A DNA stretch of 64,000 bases from Phoebastria nigripes. Lineage: Eukaryota; Chordata; Aves; Procellariiformes; Diomedeidae. Shown here piece after piece: positions 32,226 through 43,999 of this stretch (position 1 is its first letter; each line of letters starts with the position of its first letter). The translations under genes and the position numbers were made by a program. The notes beneath the pieces were generated by a model, which saw only the letters and a list, made by a program, of their open reading frames with translations, made no database searches and was not told the origin of the DNA. Where the stretch lies: NCBI GenBank assembly GCA_035582835.1, contig JAYKAV010002766.1, positions 3,066,683 through 3,130,682 on the forward strand, in the 5' to 3' direction.

Positions 32226-32352
32226 CGGCTCACCCTGGCCCTGGGTGCTCTGCCCGAGCTGCCTGGGCGGGCGAAGCACAGCAGTACCCACAGGCTGGCC
32301 GGGCTGCTGCCCCGCCGCCCCGGCAGAGCAAAATGAGCGGGTGGGTGCTGCG
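32226..32352 (+). other. Candidate 127-base exon, plus strand
   Basis: Acceptor GGCCCTTTTCCGCTGCCAG and donor GGGTGCTGCG followed by GTGAGTGCC. It is GC-rich and open in at least one frame without a recognisable domain. It is the first of three plus-strand candidates within 3.1 kb (with 33739-33851 and 35262-35344), which slightly raises the chance that they form one transcript. Confidence 0.23.
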
Positions 32353-33738
32353 GTGAGTGCCGGGCGGGGCACGGGGATGCGGTGCCGTTTGCAGGTGCTG
32401 CCTGGGCGCTGGCCAGGATCCTGCCCGGGGCACAGCCCTCGTCTCCTCAGGGAAGAATTCTCCTCCTCCTGCTCCTCAGCAGCAGTAATGATTTTAAAAG
32501 TTGATTTGTGGGAGCAGTGGGATTAGCGAGCCACTGGCAGCCTGGTGCATCCGCAGCCAGTGCCACCGAGGTCATGGCAGCCTCGCCAGCGTGTGTCCCC
32601 CGGGGACGGGGCATTTCAGGGCGCTCGTGGGAGAAGGCAGTGATCCGTTGGTGCACCGGACACCGAGGGTCCTGCCTCTCTCAGAGCCGTGTTTCTGAGC
32701 TGCCGGCTGTTTCACAAGGGCGTTACGGCACTGGGGGCCGCATCGCTCCTGGCAATGCCGGAGGACTCGCCCACAGGCTGCTGGCAGCCAAAGCGGCGCT
32801 CGGCCCCCTCCCCACCGCAGCACCGTCTGTCGGCAGTGGGAGACGTCCGAGCAGCCGTGCCGGCGCGCGGTGGTGGGCAGCGGGTGGCTGGCTGGGGTCC
32901 AGCCAGGCCTGGAGACAGGCAGACTCACAGAGAGGACTTTAATTGCTGCCATTTGCCTTTCAGGCGTGATTTATTGCTCCCTGTCTTTTCCCAGTTGGAA
33001 CACGAACCCAGGCTTTGGGAAGGGTTTTCAGTGGAGTCTGAGCGTAACCTTGGGGGATTTTAAAGTTGCGGTTTTATTTTCCTTTCTCTTGTTATTGGAA
33101 TAAGTTCCAGAGTAAAATATAAAACATGGTGGGAAGCCTTTCATAGCTTGGCTTTCTCGAATGATGTCCTGTAACTTGGAGAAACAATAGGGACTTGCAA
33201 AATGCAGCGGTTTCCATCATGAATTCGAAGGGCGAGGTGCGCCGAGATCCTGTTTTCTGAGGTTTAAATTGATTTACAGCGTATTCATAGCAGCTGTCCT
33301 GCTCCTTCACTGCCCTTCTTTCTCTTTTGTGCTCACAGAAGTATGCGCTGGAGATCCCTGCTGTTATTTCTTGATTCTTAATTGTAGTGTAATTTGCTCC
33401 CAGAACATACAGACCTGCCTTTTCACAGCCTGGCCGCACAGCACAGCTTCTCCTGTCCCTCCGAGCCACTTGTGTGTCCTGTGAAAGTCCTGGGGGCCAG
33501 GGCACGCGGCCAGGCTGGGGCGGGGGGGGCGAAGGGGCTTCTCAGCCACCCTCCCTTTCCCTCCCTTCCCCGCTCTGGCCGGGACCATTCGGGATCTGGG
33601 CTTTGGTGGCACGCAGGGGAGGCACGCGGGTCCCTGCCTCGCCGCCCCGCGCCCGTCGCACAGCACTGCCACGCTTGGCACCAGGTCAAGCATGACACGA
33701 GCCTCGCTGTACCTTTCTATTTGCACCTTTCCCTGCAG
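32353..33738. other. Putative intron; GC-rich with one G-rich block
   Basis: Would be a 1.4 kb intron if the flanking candidate exons are spliced together. A CpG-enriched part lies at 32700-32900. A G-rich run at 33516-33540 (GGGGCGGGGGGGGCG and neighbours) may form a G-quadruplex. No gene is recognised. Confidence 0.25.
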
Positions 33739-33851
33739 ACACGTGCCCCTGCTCCGGCAGCCTTTGCTGGATCAGTTCAGCCACCCCGAATTTTTCGAAG
33801 CAGCTCCCCAGCCCTTGCACCCATCTCTGACCCTTGCTTTCCGGGCTGCAC
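33739..33851 (+). other. Candidate 113-base exon, plus strand
   Basis: Very good acceptor (CTATTTGCACCTTTCCCTGCAG in the genome, about 15 of the last 20 bases pyrimidine) and donor GGGCTGCAC followed by GTGAGTGC. Two frames are open; one contains HVPLLRQPLLDQFSHPEFFE and then AAPQPLHPSLTLAFRAA, protein-like in composition. No family is recognised. It is among the top four plus-strand candidates. Confidence 0.33.
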
Positions 33852-35261
33852 GTGAGTGCAGAAAGCCCTGCCTGCCCGGCACCAGCCCCTCCGGCCCCTC
33901 CACTGCCGCCACATCCCCAGCCCCGAGTCCGGCTGCGATGCGGGTGGGCGAGCGTTGTTAGTCGGGGCCCGGCGTCCCCATCCGGCAGAGCCAGGGTGGG
34001 TGCCACGCAGCTCTGCTCGCCCTCGCCGGCGGGCGCAGGGGCACGGGCGAGCTCTGCTCTTCGCTCTCAGCTCTTACGGCGGATTTCTGAATATGCCTGT
34101 GTCCTGTCTAACTTTGATCTAGGTAATGACTCTGAACTCTTGTTAAATCTCATTTCGTGTTGCGCCTTTCATGGTTCCTTGTCATCTTGTTTATTCTGCT
34201 GCACACTTTGAAGTACGTGCTGCCCGTTGTACCTCGCTGCACAGTGGGCTGCAGCGCTGTGGATTAGCGTCATTATTTTTTGAGAGCACATTTGCAGAAC
34301 TACAGTAAGTCTGTCCTAGAACAAAGGAGCCCTGAAACACCCTGAGAAGTGCAAGGGCAGCGGTGGGAGCTAGGGGGTGGCAGCAGGAGCCTCGGTGCTG
34401 GCCGGGTACCCATGCAGCCCCACTGGTGACAGCGTGTGCTCGGGGGACACTCGCAGCCTGCCATGCTCGATGCAGCCCTGGTGACTCAGCTATGGGAAGG
34501 CTAGTGCTTGGCATCTGGGCTTTTAAAAAACAGCAATAGTACCTTTTTGGAAACAGAACCAGCGATACCAGCATCCTTCATTTCTGCTGTTTCTCTTTGT
34601 GCTTGGGTTAGCTAATTAAGCCATCGGGTCGCTAGGAACAGCCTCGTTTCAGGCAATAGGAGTGTGACTGCCCCTTTGTTCTGCTTTTCAGCTTCTCACT
34701 CCTCTGTTTATATTTAAAGCTGTAATTCTCTGTCATATCTTGCTTGGCAGCATGTCAGGAGCCTGTGCCAGGCAAAGTGGGAAGTGAGACTAAAGGATTT
34801 CCTTTACACATTCACTTCTATTTAAATATTCTCGGTATTCACCAGATGGTTTTGCATTTGCCCTTGAAAATGCTCCTTGTGCAGAAAGCCCTCACCCATC
34901 TCTGCCCATCTGGCCTGAATCTCCCCAAAACTGGACACGAGGTCTGACTGTTCTCTGAGCAGCTCCAGCTCTGTGTTCAAGTAGCAGGTAAAAACCTGAG
35001 AGCAGCATCCCATGGAGTGCACACAACGAGACAAATGAAGTAGGAAGGGGTTTTTTGCAAGACAAGTTAGTATAAAAGGCATTTATTCATTCTTTATAGT
35101 TCATTACAGGTGAAACAAAGCTTTTCTGCTCAGAGTTCAGATGCTTGGGATTATTTCTAGAAGTGCTATGAGCTCTTCCATCTAATTTTGGAAAGGAGAT
35201 GTATTCATATTGCTCCTGCTGTGCTTTGTTGTGTCCCGAAAGGCTGACAATCTGCTTTCAG
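33852..35261. other. Putative intron or intergenic DNA
   Basis: GC-rich to 34070, then AT-balanced. AATTAAGCC at 34614 and AT-rich words at 34700-34850 are the only motifs of note. Nothing coding is recognised. Confidence 0.3.
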
Positions 35262-35344
35262 AAATTGCAGGCAAAATGTTAGTAAGCCCCAATAAAATGA
35301 CAGTCATTGTAAGGCAGGCAGCACTCGCTGTAGACCCAATGTAG
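35262..35344 (+). other. Candidate 83-base exon, plus strand
   Basis: Acceptor GACAATCTGCTTTCAG with a modest pyrimidine tract and a good donor, CAATGTAG followed by GTGAGTAG. It contains CCAATAAAATG, so an alternative use as a terminal exon with an AATAAA at 35291-35296 is conceivable. It has stops in several frames and is most likely non-coding if real. Confidence 0.18.
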
Positions 35345-35860
35345 GTGAGTAGTCACTAAGCCGTGCTGCGGCACGCGCCGCGAGCCGGATCAGCCTCCAG
35401 GACGGAGAGTGCTGTAGCCGTTGAAGAGGCTGTGCTGTGCTCTGCTCGCTGCCTTGCCAGCACTGCCTGCCGGCGCTGGCTGGGGGCATCGCTGCCGGAC
35501 GAGGGGCAGGGCAGGGCGCTGGCAGACCCTGCCTGTGTCCCCACCGCTCGTCCCCAGCTGCCCCGAGCAGCCAGTCCCTGCGAGGCTGGCGCACCCTCTC
35601 CCGCTTCAATCTCTCCCCCTTATTTAAGGGTGATTTCTGCCAGGTTGTCCCGTTCTCTGACTGCAGTACAGTGTGTGTGCAATACTGCGCTACCCTGCCC
35701 GGAAATCCAAGTTGCCTGATGCCGTCATTTGGGTCAGCTCTGCTGGGCAACTGCACGCCCATTTGGCATCTGTGTTGTAAAACGTCCCACTGATATCTTG
35801 TGCTTACTGCTATGGCGTTCTGCTTTAATGCCTTTGCACCATATATATATTCAAGTCCTG
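35345..35860. other. No gene seen
   Basis: GC-rich to 35600, then mixed, ending with a short ATAT run near 35840. Overlapping frames on both strands; no domain. Confidence 0.35.
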
Positions 35861-36190
35861 CTTTAAGCAGTTTAATGAATCCAGGCCTTTAGGGAGAATT
35901 AAGAGTGTATTAACACTGCATCTGAAAAGTTAAAGGAATAGTCAAGCAAATTTCTTTTTATTGACTTTTAGTGAGCCATTTAATCCAAACATCTCGTTAA
36001 CTGCAATATAACTATACTATATAATGGGTTTTGCAATAAGAACAATTAGCTTTGCAATTAGCATAAGAGTGAGCGCTCTGCAACTGCCTGCAATTGGCAA
36101 TGGGCCTATTAAAAACATGTCCTGTGGAGAAAAAAATAATGGCGTTTCAGATGGGTAGATTGAAACCGTTTGACTTTAAGCACCAATAAT
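35861..36190. promoter_or_regulatory. AT-rich block resembling a conserved non-coding element
   Basis: About 330 CpG-poor bases with GAACAATTAGC, TTTGCAATTAGC and CTATTAAAAAC, no repeats, bounded on the right by GC-balanced sequence. Its position 75 bases from the minus-strand candidate exon at 36266 suggests they may form one conserved unit. Confidence 0.35.
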
Positions 36191-36265
36191 ATTTCTTCTA
36201 TTGATCCGGTGTCCCGGATGATCTAGGGGTGGGGAGGGAAGGTTAGCTGCTCATGGCGAACTTAC

Positions 36266-36325
36266 TTCTCCTCTGTCATCGGCGTGGCATCGATCAGCTT
36301 GATTTGCGGGGTGAACCATGGAGTC
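36266..36325 (-). other. Candidate 60-base symmetric exon, minus strand
   Basis: On the minus strand it starts after GGGCTAATTACTGCAG and ends GACAGAGGAGAA followed by GTAAGTTCG. The length is 20 codons. One frame reads TPWFTPQIKLIDATPMTEE, low in Gly/Arg/Pro runs and thus unlike the GC-driven chance frames here; read through the donor it ends at once in a stop (codon TAA within GTAAGT). A second frame is open too. The acceptor has a weak pyrimidine tract. I do not recognise the peptide with certainty. It may be a conserved exon or simply part of the adjacent conserved-looking block. Confidence 0.28.
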
Positions 36326-36329
36326 CTGC

Positions 36330-36770
36330 AGTAATTAGCCCATCCCGTTAATGCTCGGCCTGTCTGACCTCCTGCAGCAGTTACAAGACGGAGTTGCGGG
36401 GTGCCTGGGCTGGCAAGCGGCGGCAGCTCTGGCGCGGGGATGGATCACCCGCTGCTGGCACCCTGCTCGCCCCGGGGGATGCTCCTGGGGGGCTCCAGCC
36501 AGCGCAGCCTCCAGTGGGTGCATGGCCGGGCGGGCTGCACGTCTGAGGGCACGAGTAGACATTTCTGCCATGGGATTTTCTGTGTCAAAAGGGAGAGTGT
36601 CCCTGTGGCTGCCCTTGAGCCCGTTTCTGGGAGAATATTCACCTGGGATTGTGCTAAAGCACAGGATGAAATGGCGATCCATCACCCAAGGATCACCTGC
36701 CTCTGCCTGGAGCTTCTCCTGCTTCGAAAACTGAAGACAACAAGGTTTGACATCTCAGGCTATTGAATAA
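36330..36770. other. No gene seen
   Basis: GC-rich DNA with frames open on both strands and no domain. It ends at an AATAAATAATAACC stretch at about 36765. Confidence 0.35.
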
Positions 36771-37135
36771 ATAATAACCATCAAAAATGTCAGCATTTAG
36801 GTTTTATTTAAATCTCCTAGCCAACAACACTAACTTAAACTTTATGATGCACCATTACAGCCTCTGAGAGCATTCTGCCTGCCAAACAATATGTTCCGTG
36901 AAAACTGATATAATCTGCTTGTTATCTGCAGCACCGCCTCGTAGTGGTGCTTTATTGATTTTCTGCACAATCACAGTAAAAAGTCTTTTTTTTCCCCTCT
37001 GGTACCTTTTTATGATTCTGGAGGATTTGTTTCCGCTCATCTGTCATTTTTCACCCACTCATATCTTGACTGTTTTATAATGGTAAAAAAAAAACCAACC
37101 CACTATTGATTTGCTCAACCACATTAACAAACACA
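36771..37135. promoter_or_regulatory. AT-rich block resembling a conserved non-coding element
   Basis: CpG-poor AT-rich sequence with few homeodomain cores but no repeats other than short A and T runs (T8 near 36987, A9 near 37086). It may be a conserved element or plain AT-rich DNA. Confidence 0.22.
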
Positions 37136-37181
37136 AAGCTGACAAGGAGTAGAGATGGTGATAACCACCTCAAGCTACGTG

Positions 37182-37199
37182 GACAGACAGACAGACAGA
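37182..37199 (+). repeat. GACA tetranucleotide microsatellite
   Basis: Four and a half GACA units in a row. Short, likely weakly variable. Confidence 0.85.
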
Positions 37200-39335
37200 A
37201 AGCCTCACAGTGGGGTCCCCGGAGCAGGAGATGGGCACTCGCAGAGCTCTGCCGGGCAACCCGGGGGGCCGTGGGGCAGGCGGCACCAGCTCAGCCCCTC
37301 GCTGCCGGGGGAAGGAAGTCCAAACATTTTCTCAATTACCAGGAACCACAAAAAGCGATGTTTCCCAACAATTCTTTGAAAGATATTGTCCAATCAAACA
37401 TTTCCTACAGTTTCATCCAAAAGCACTTTTTTCCTTCTGCTATGCGCCCTTATAGCCCATCCTAAAACAATTTATGAAAACATAAGGAAGGTGTCGAGAA
37501 CCTGTGTGTTAATGACCATGTCCTCAGACCGCAGCGAGGATGCGCTCCACCGACGGGGACTGGCACACCGAGACATGAGCTGCTGCTGCTGCTGTCCGGA
37601 CCGAGCGCCTGAGCAGCTCTGCCGTTGGAAGCTGAAGGACGGTCCTGGTCCTGCCTGGAGGATGGGGCAGTGATGACCCCGGGGACCGGAGCATTTCACT
37701 TGGGGGAGGAAAGGGGCTGGGGGGGTTATATGCTGAGGAGCGGGGCTGGGGGCTGCAATGCGCCTCCTGAACGGCCATTAATAGTTTCAAGAGTCAAATT
37801 GGAACAGCAGAAACCAGTTTCAACATTTTTACTGCCTGTGTAATTAAAAACTAAGTGTTCTAGTTGGCAATATAAATAATTCCTCCCTGGCAATCGATTT
37901 ACGTTGGAGTAACACAGTGGTGACTAAGGGCCAGAGGGGGGGTGGAAAGCAAGGGGGCACAGATACCCTCCCCACACCGTGCTCCATTCCAAATTAGCTG
38001 CACGGACAGGACAATGCCGGAGACCCATCTGGCTCTGCAGAGCCCTTCCTAACACCTCGGGAACAGCAACAGCCCCAGAAACTGCATGGCTGAGTCAGAG
38101 GAGAAATCAAAGCAAAGCAGCAATGCTGGCGTCCTCCAAGGAGCCCAGAACTGCCCCCGCTCCTCTCGCACGCCGGCAGCTCGGTGGTCCCTTGGTCCCT
38201 TAGTCCCTCGCTGGTGTCTCCACAGCAATCGGTCGGTGCCTGCTCGCTGCTCCTCCGCGCAGGCAGGCAGCTTTCCCCAACAGACACGAAGATGAGGCTT
38301 GGGATGAGACAGAAATTGCCAATAAATCAGGGAAAGTCAAGAAAGAGGAAAAATGAACAGCTTGAGTTTGGTGTCAGTTTCCCCTGTGCTTGGAAATCCA
38401 TTTAAATACTTAATTCTGCATGCTTGTGGAGAGAGCGGCCGGTTGTTCCCCCAGCAAAGCGCAGGCGTGCGGGCGGCCAGGGCAGCAGAGGGGCTGCGCC
38501 GCTGCCAGGCACCTCCTTGGCACAAAGCTGGTGCCTCTGAACAGAGGCTCGCTGCCAGCCACTGCCCGTCGCACGTGCTGCACTGGTGGCAAACGCTCCC
38601 TGCTAACCCGGCAGCAGGATTTCTTCAGCTCTCGTAGCCCAGATGCGATATTCCTGAGCTCAGACTTTGGGAGGGGCTGTTTGCCTCGTGCGCCTGTTAG
38701 CTTTGTTTGCTGCCGCTGAACCTTCAAATAATTATCTAAAAATTGTTTCATTTCTATGCTTCAGGGACAATTTTTGTTGTTTTTTTCCTCAATAACTGAT
38801 GTTTTCACTTTAATTAAGCAGCTTGCATGAGATTGTGGTGAAACAACATAGACGGTGCAAACTGCCCTGCCAGACACAGAGCAGCCAGCTCCTCTCCCGT
38901 GTCCCCTCTCCCTGGGAGGTGTTGGACGTGTCCCTCCCGTGGCAGGACCTTACGTGCTGGAGGACGGAGCAGCGAGGAGGAGCGCAGTGGGGAGGCACTG
39001 GCACGTGAAGGAGGAATCAGCTCTCTGCTGAGGCAGGTCTGTCGCTGGTGGCTGGGTCTCTGCCTCCTCTGAACTGCCACGTGCCCCAGGACAGGGCACG
39101 TCTCTCTCGGAGCCACCACTCTCGGGGACTGGGGAGGGGTTGCAGTTCTCCCAGGGGGGAAATGGGGCTGCGAGGGGAGCCGGTGGGTGATGCGGAGGTG
39201 TCACAGCGGCAGCTCCGATTCAGCCATCCGGTGTTTTAACCCGTCCTTCCCGCGGGGGTGAGCGTCCTCCCCGCTCGCACATGCGCTCTGCTCAGGGAGC
39301 TGGAGCCCAGGGCCCCCCCGTGCTGCCGCCCTCCT
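37200..39335. other. No gene seen
   Basis: GC-balanced sequence. A CTG run lies at 37580-37592. TTTAATTAAGC near 38810 lies in a T-rich stretch. No splice-bounded exon or repeat is convincing. Confidence 0.35.
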
Positions 39336-39800
39336 TCCTCATAACACACTCAATCTCCAGCAATAATCTAAAGTCAATTTGCTATAACAATTGAGAATAT
39401 TCCCTTTTGATGAATGCCTGTTTGCCTTTAATTTGTTACAAGATGATGAGACTTAAAGGAAATGTTCAGCTGTCGGGAAAGTACGCTCTTAAGACACTTA
39501 AATTTGTGAACTTTGGTATCATTTACTAAGCCATTTTCCAGGGACTCTGTTCTAACTCCCAGCATTGTCAGTGCTGGATTTTCTGTTTCTCTCACATTTT
39601 CTAATGCAGCAGGCTGAATATTTTGCATTTAGGAAGCCTACCTGTGCCTTGGTGGGATTTAGATGCTTTGAAATGTCACTTGCCATATGTTGCCATTATT
39701 ATTATGAACTGCATTCAAATGAAGAGCTGCTTCTCCCAGATCTGTAGTGCCAGACCTTTGCACTTCACAGGATGCCAAAAGAGCCCGTCATTTAAATGCC
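39336..39800. promoter_or_regulatory. AT-rich block resembling a conserved non-coding element
   Basis: CpG-poor, AT-rich sequence without repeats (GTCAATTTGC, CAATTGAGAAT, TTTAATTTG). Its boundaries with GC-rich flanks are sharp. Function unknown. Confidence 0.27.
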
Positions 39801-42800
39801 AGTAATAATCCCATCCCTGCCCAACGAGGCACCTCCTTCATTTTAAGCGTCTGAGTTGGTCCCCTTTGAGATCAGGTCGTGGATTCAGCCAGGGCTGGTA
39901 GCACATCTCCAGCAGCGCCCGCCATGTCAGGGTCCCAGCGTGGTGTCGGGGGGTCCCGGGCTCAGAGGCTGGGTGATGGCAGCAGAGTCGTTAATCTCAG
40001 CTTAAGGCCCTCCTTGTACTCAGGCAAACCCACCCAGTTCCCAGCATTCTCCTTTGTAGCGGAGAGGCTCCCTCAGGGAGAATTCAGTCTTCATAACCCA
40101 GAAGGAGGGTATTTTTCTCTGCGATAGCATGTGTTTGTAGGTCTGATTTACTGTCTTCCCTGCCCTGTCCCCCGGGATCTGCACTGCGCCCGGCCCGGCT
40201 CACGGCATCGGCTGAGGAAACCTGGTGGTGCCAGGCTGAAAAGGGGCTGGGCTGGGACCTGCCAGAGTTTGAGTCCCTTTCATCCACCTCTGCCTACCAG
40301 AAACTTTGAAACATCAGAGTAGAAGAGTGTCACGGGGGGAGGAGGCTGAACTAAAGTACGGAGAAGCAAGCAGAAGAAAACCCTCCAGCAGAAGGGAGGG
40401 GAGAGCTGCCGGCACCCTGCCTGTGCGGAGCTGAGCAGGGGCATCCCTGCCCAGCTGAAGTCTCTACGTCTTTGAGAAGAGCAGAAATTCAGACAGGCTG
40501 TTCCTTCACAGGAGAGGACAGTAAACGTTGCAGCCTTCCTGTAGACAGCAAGACCCTCGGCTTGGTCATCATCTGGCACAAGGGTGTGCCGGTGCGGGGG
40601 CACCGAGGCAGTACCAACGCGCAGCTAAATAAGTGTGCGGCAGCATGGGAGCATCAGCAATGTGCAACGCTCTCTGCTTCTGCAGGGGAAGCTAGAGCAC
40701 AATGCCAGGTCCCAAAACCGGGATGGTTTTTCTGCTCTTCCCCCCCAACTTTGCTTCTACTTTCTTTTAAAGAAGGCAAGGATACAGAGGGGAAAAAAAT
40801 CTCTTTGCATTTCTGAGAGTTATGAAATAATCATGCGGTGTTCCCCTTCATCACTACTCATCACAAGAGCAAGCTCTCACAAAGAATTAGTTTGCGCTAA
40901 ACCTTTCATAAATCTCTGAAGCCACAGATGAGAGATCGCAGAACTGGAGATTATGACTTTTAAGTTCAATTCATTACCTCAAATTAGCATCAAACTACAC
41001 AGCCTTGTAAGCAGAGCTCTCACGTACAGAAGAGCCCCTGACCTGAGCAGTTAGCTGTTCAAACCAAGTGGCTCAGACTGGATTAGTCAGAGCAGGTTTG
41101 GAGGAGAGCAAGGCTAGAGGGGAACAGTTCACATTGGATCGCATTCAAAATAGTGTCTTCTCTCCTGCTAGAACGTATCATTGCGTTACTAGGCAAAATA
41201 GATTTTAGCATTGATTTGTCATCCCCTTTGGAAAGACATTTTGCTGTGGTGTTCCTTTAAACTGAGCTTAACAGCCCGTGCATGGGAGCTGTGTCACTCC
41301 AGCACGGCTGTGCACTGTGAGCCGGGTGGCGAGGGAGGAAGGAAACCTGCTGTTAAAGCTTCAGTGGTACCTGTTCTTGTCTGCCTGACAGGAGCAGAAA
41401 AGGGGCGGGCAGGTTCTGGATAGTGTTATTATTATTTGCACCTATCAAGAAGAAAGTCTGTTGCAACCTGAAGACATCAGAGGAAGGAGCTGCTGACAGG
41501 GATGGTGGCTCCCGCTCCCCTGCTCCTGGGGGAAAATGTATGAATAAATTATTATGACTCCAAGAGCAGTGGAAACTTCAGAAATAATTTCTGAAACTGT
41601 TGACTCTGAAATTTCAGTAATATCACTGCAGGGTGCTGGAAGGAATCGGGGCAGTGGGAAACCCAAAGCTGGGCTACCACGTTTCCTGCAGGAGGGCTGC
41701 AAGGGGACGTGCTTATGAGAGCTGGGGGGAAAAGGGGGATCTAAGCCCTGGCATTAGTGAAGAAGCACGTGGCCCTGAATCGGTCCAGACGAGGCAGGGA
41801 AATGGAGGTTCCCAGGTACCCAGCGGGTCTCTCTGTCTGGTTTGGGGAAACTCAGGGCAGAATTTACATAAGGATCCCAAGGCCAGGTTGCTCCCATGTT
41901 GCTTGTTCACTTGGCTTCACAGTATTGAATCCTGGAGAAATTCTCCTTGTGATGCTCCCCAGCGGAAGAACATCCCCAGTGCAGCACCTTCACCCACTGC
42001 CACGGAGCAGCTGGAACAGGAGCGCTTAGGAGAGCTCAGAGCACCAGGGAGACAGAGTCTCTAATTACCTTTACTCATTTATGCATGAATCAGACGTGAA
42101 CTATCAGGTCTCTTTTCAACAGCCCTTTCTTAAACTGCAGCAGCTCTGAAGGCGCCTCCTCCCAGCCCACGCCTGTCGGGGGCTGAGGCTTGGCACAGGG
42201 GGGTCACTCTGCCTCCGGCAGCCGGGGTGGCACGCTGGCGATCCTTCGTGCCCGGTCCAGTGCCGCAGGTTGCAAAAGGAGCCGGAGAGAGGCCCAGGCT
42301 GGCGCCCAACGGTGGAACACCCAGTGCCGCAGAGCCCGCCAGGACCACCGCAGTCCTGCCAGGACCACCGCAGTCCCTCCAGCCCTTCTCGAGGGGCGAG
42401 AGGAGCACGCTGAGGGCACAGCCAACTCCAGCAGCCTGCGGACACACCACAGAGCACGCTCTCTCCCCCTCCCTGTGCTGAGAGCCCGTCTGCGGAGGCA
42501 GTTCGTCACTCAACACACAATCCAGATTTATTTATATGTGCACAACAGAGGGAAATGGCTTTGCTGCCGGGATCAATCCTTCAATCTAATGCCTCTCACT
42601 CCATTGTAACTGTATTTCATGACNTTCTCAGGGATTTTCAGGTTTTTCACTTGAAGGAACAAGAACTGTGGAGAGAAGGACATAAGAATAAAGGAAAGAG
42701 CTCTCTGGTTTCCATTCAACGCAGAATGACCCGGGCAGGAAAGGAAAACTCATGAGTTATGATGATACGCAGTTTAGATCTTTGCTGCAGCCAGTGATGC

Positions 42801-43780
42801 TCTGTGTTATGGCTTTGTGGTTTTTTAATGCAGAGGTCACCTACTTGAGCATCTTCTGCTGCTCATGAAATCCCCCCGCCGACGCGCCACTGTCGCTTCA
42901 GCCTCTGTGCAACGGGAGCAGGGCTGACACCTCTGCCAGGTGCAGCCAGAGCTCCTTTGCCGCATTTTCAAGGGGATTTGTCAACGGCAGGTGGAGACCA
43001 TCAGGGTGCAGGAGGGCTGGGCGAAGGATGCTGACTCCTCCAGACCACGTTCACCAAAAGGCCTTTCCGAAGGAGCCTGCCCAGGCAGCTGCTGCAGGCA
43101 GGGAGGCTGCTGTGGCTCTGTGCTGCTCTGCTCCAGTGTGCTCGCTCAGCCTGAACTGAAGGCCAAGACGGTTCGGGGATTGCCCAGCTCTTCCTCTGTG
43201 CATTCAATCAAGTGATGCTCCAGTGAGCCAGAAACTGAACTGCAAAAGCCATTAGATCTCAGCAACGACACAACCAGACTCATTGCTCTCAGCCCACAGA
43301 CAATGCTGTCTCCCCGGATGGAGACCCCTTCCTCTCCCAATCTTGTTTTCATCCATTTTTCATCACCCTGGCAGTGCTGGGATGCAGCTGCATTGCAGCC
43401 GTCCCAGGAGCACAGCTGTTGCGGGTTTTTCCATCTTGGTTTTTGAGCAGACTGACATGGGAAGGGTGCACGTGGCCTCCTGCCCTGGGCACAAGCCAGC
43501 CTTTAAGCGGGGAGTATTTCCAGGCAGGATCCTGGTCCCTGCCCTGGGCGGGGGTACGAAGGGCCGGGCTAGACGGCTGCCAGGGCTGGTACCCGAGCGC
43601 TGCCTCCTCCCCCAGAGCTTGCACCCACCGCAGCGGGGTCGAGCCCAGGCACGTCCAGCAGTGCTGACCCTGCGCCAAGTGGCCGGGAGGGCAGCGGGGG
43701 GTCGGGAGCCGAATCCCCTGCTTCCCCCCGCCTGCTTGCACAAGGGCACGCATCCCCACAGCAGCGGTACAGTAACAGTC
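39801..43780. other. No gene seen over four kilobases
   Basis: Mixed DNA. 40900-41010 and 41400-41620 are AT-richer, the latter with ATAAATTATTATGAC. A 20-bp tandem repeat lies at 42338-42377. An N is at 42624. From 42900 to 43780 the sequence is GC-rich with overlapping frames on both strands and no domain. Confidence 0.35.
42338..42377 (+). repeat. 20-bp tandem repeat, two copies
   Basis: The unit GCCAGGACCACCGCAGTCC plus one base is repeated head to tail at 42338-42357 and 42358-42377, with a single difference. Local duplication. Confidence 0.85.
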
Positions 43781-43999
43781 CATTAATTATGCCACTTAAT
43801 TAGATAACAAATATTCATATTTCAGTAATGACTCCGCTGCTCATTCTGCATTTAGCTCCTCGTGCTGCAGTGACGCAGCCTTTACCCGTTCACTCACTCC
43901 TAATGAACAACCACTTAGAATTTTAAAAAGTGGAGGATATCTTTCTGAGTTAATTAGCTCGAAATTAGCTTAATCACAGCTCATTTAAACTTATCTAAA
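43781..43999. promoter_or_regulatory. Homeodomain-motif-dense AT-rich element
   Basis: About 220 bases with at least four TAATTA/TTAATTA sites (CCATTAATTATGCC, CACTTAATTAGATAAC, GAGTTAATTAGCTCG) and AAATTAGCTTAATC. CpG is low and there are no repeats. One of the clearest enhancer-like clusters in the window; activity is inference. Confidence 0.38.
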
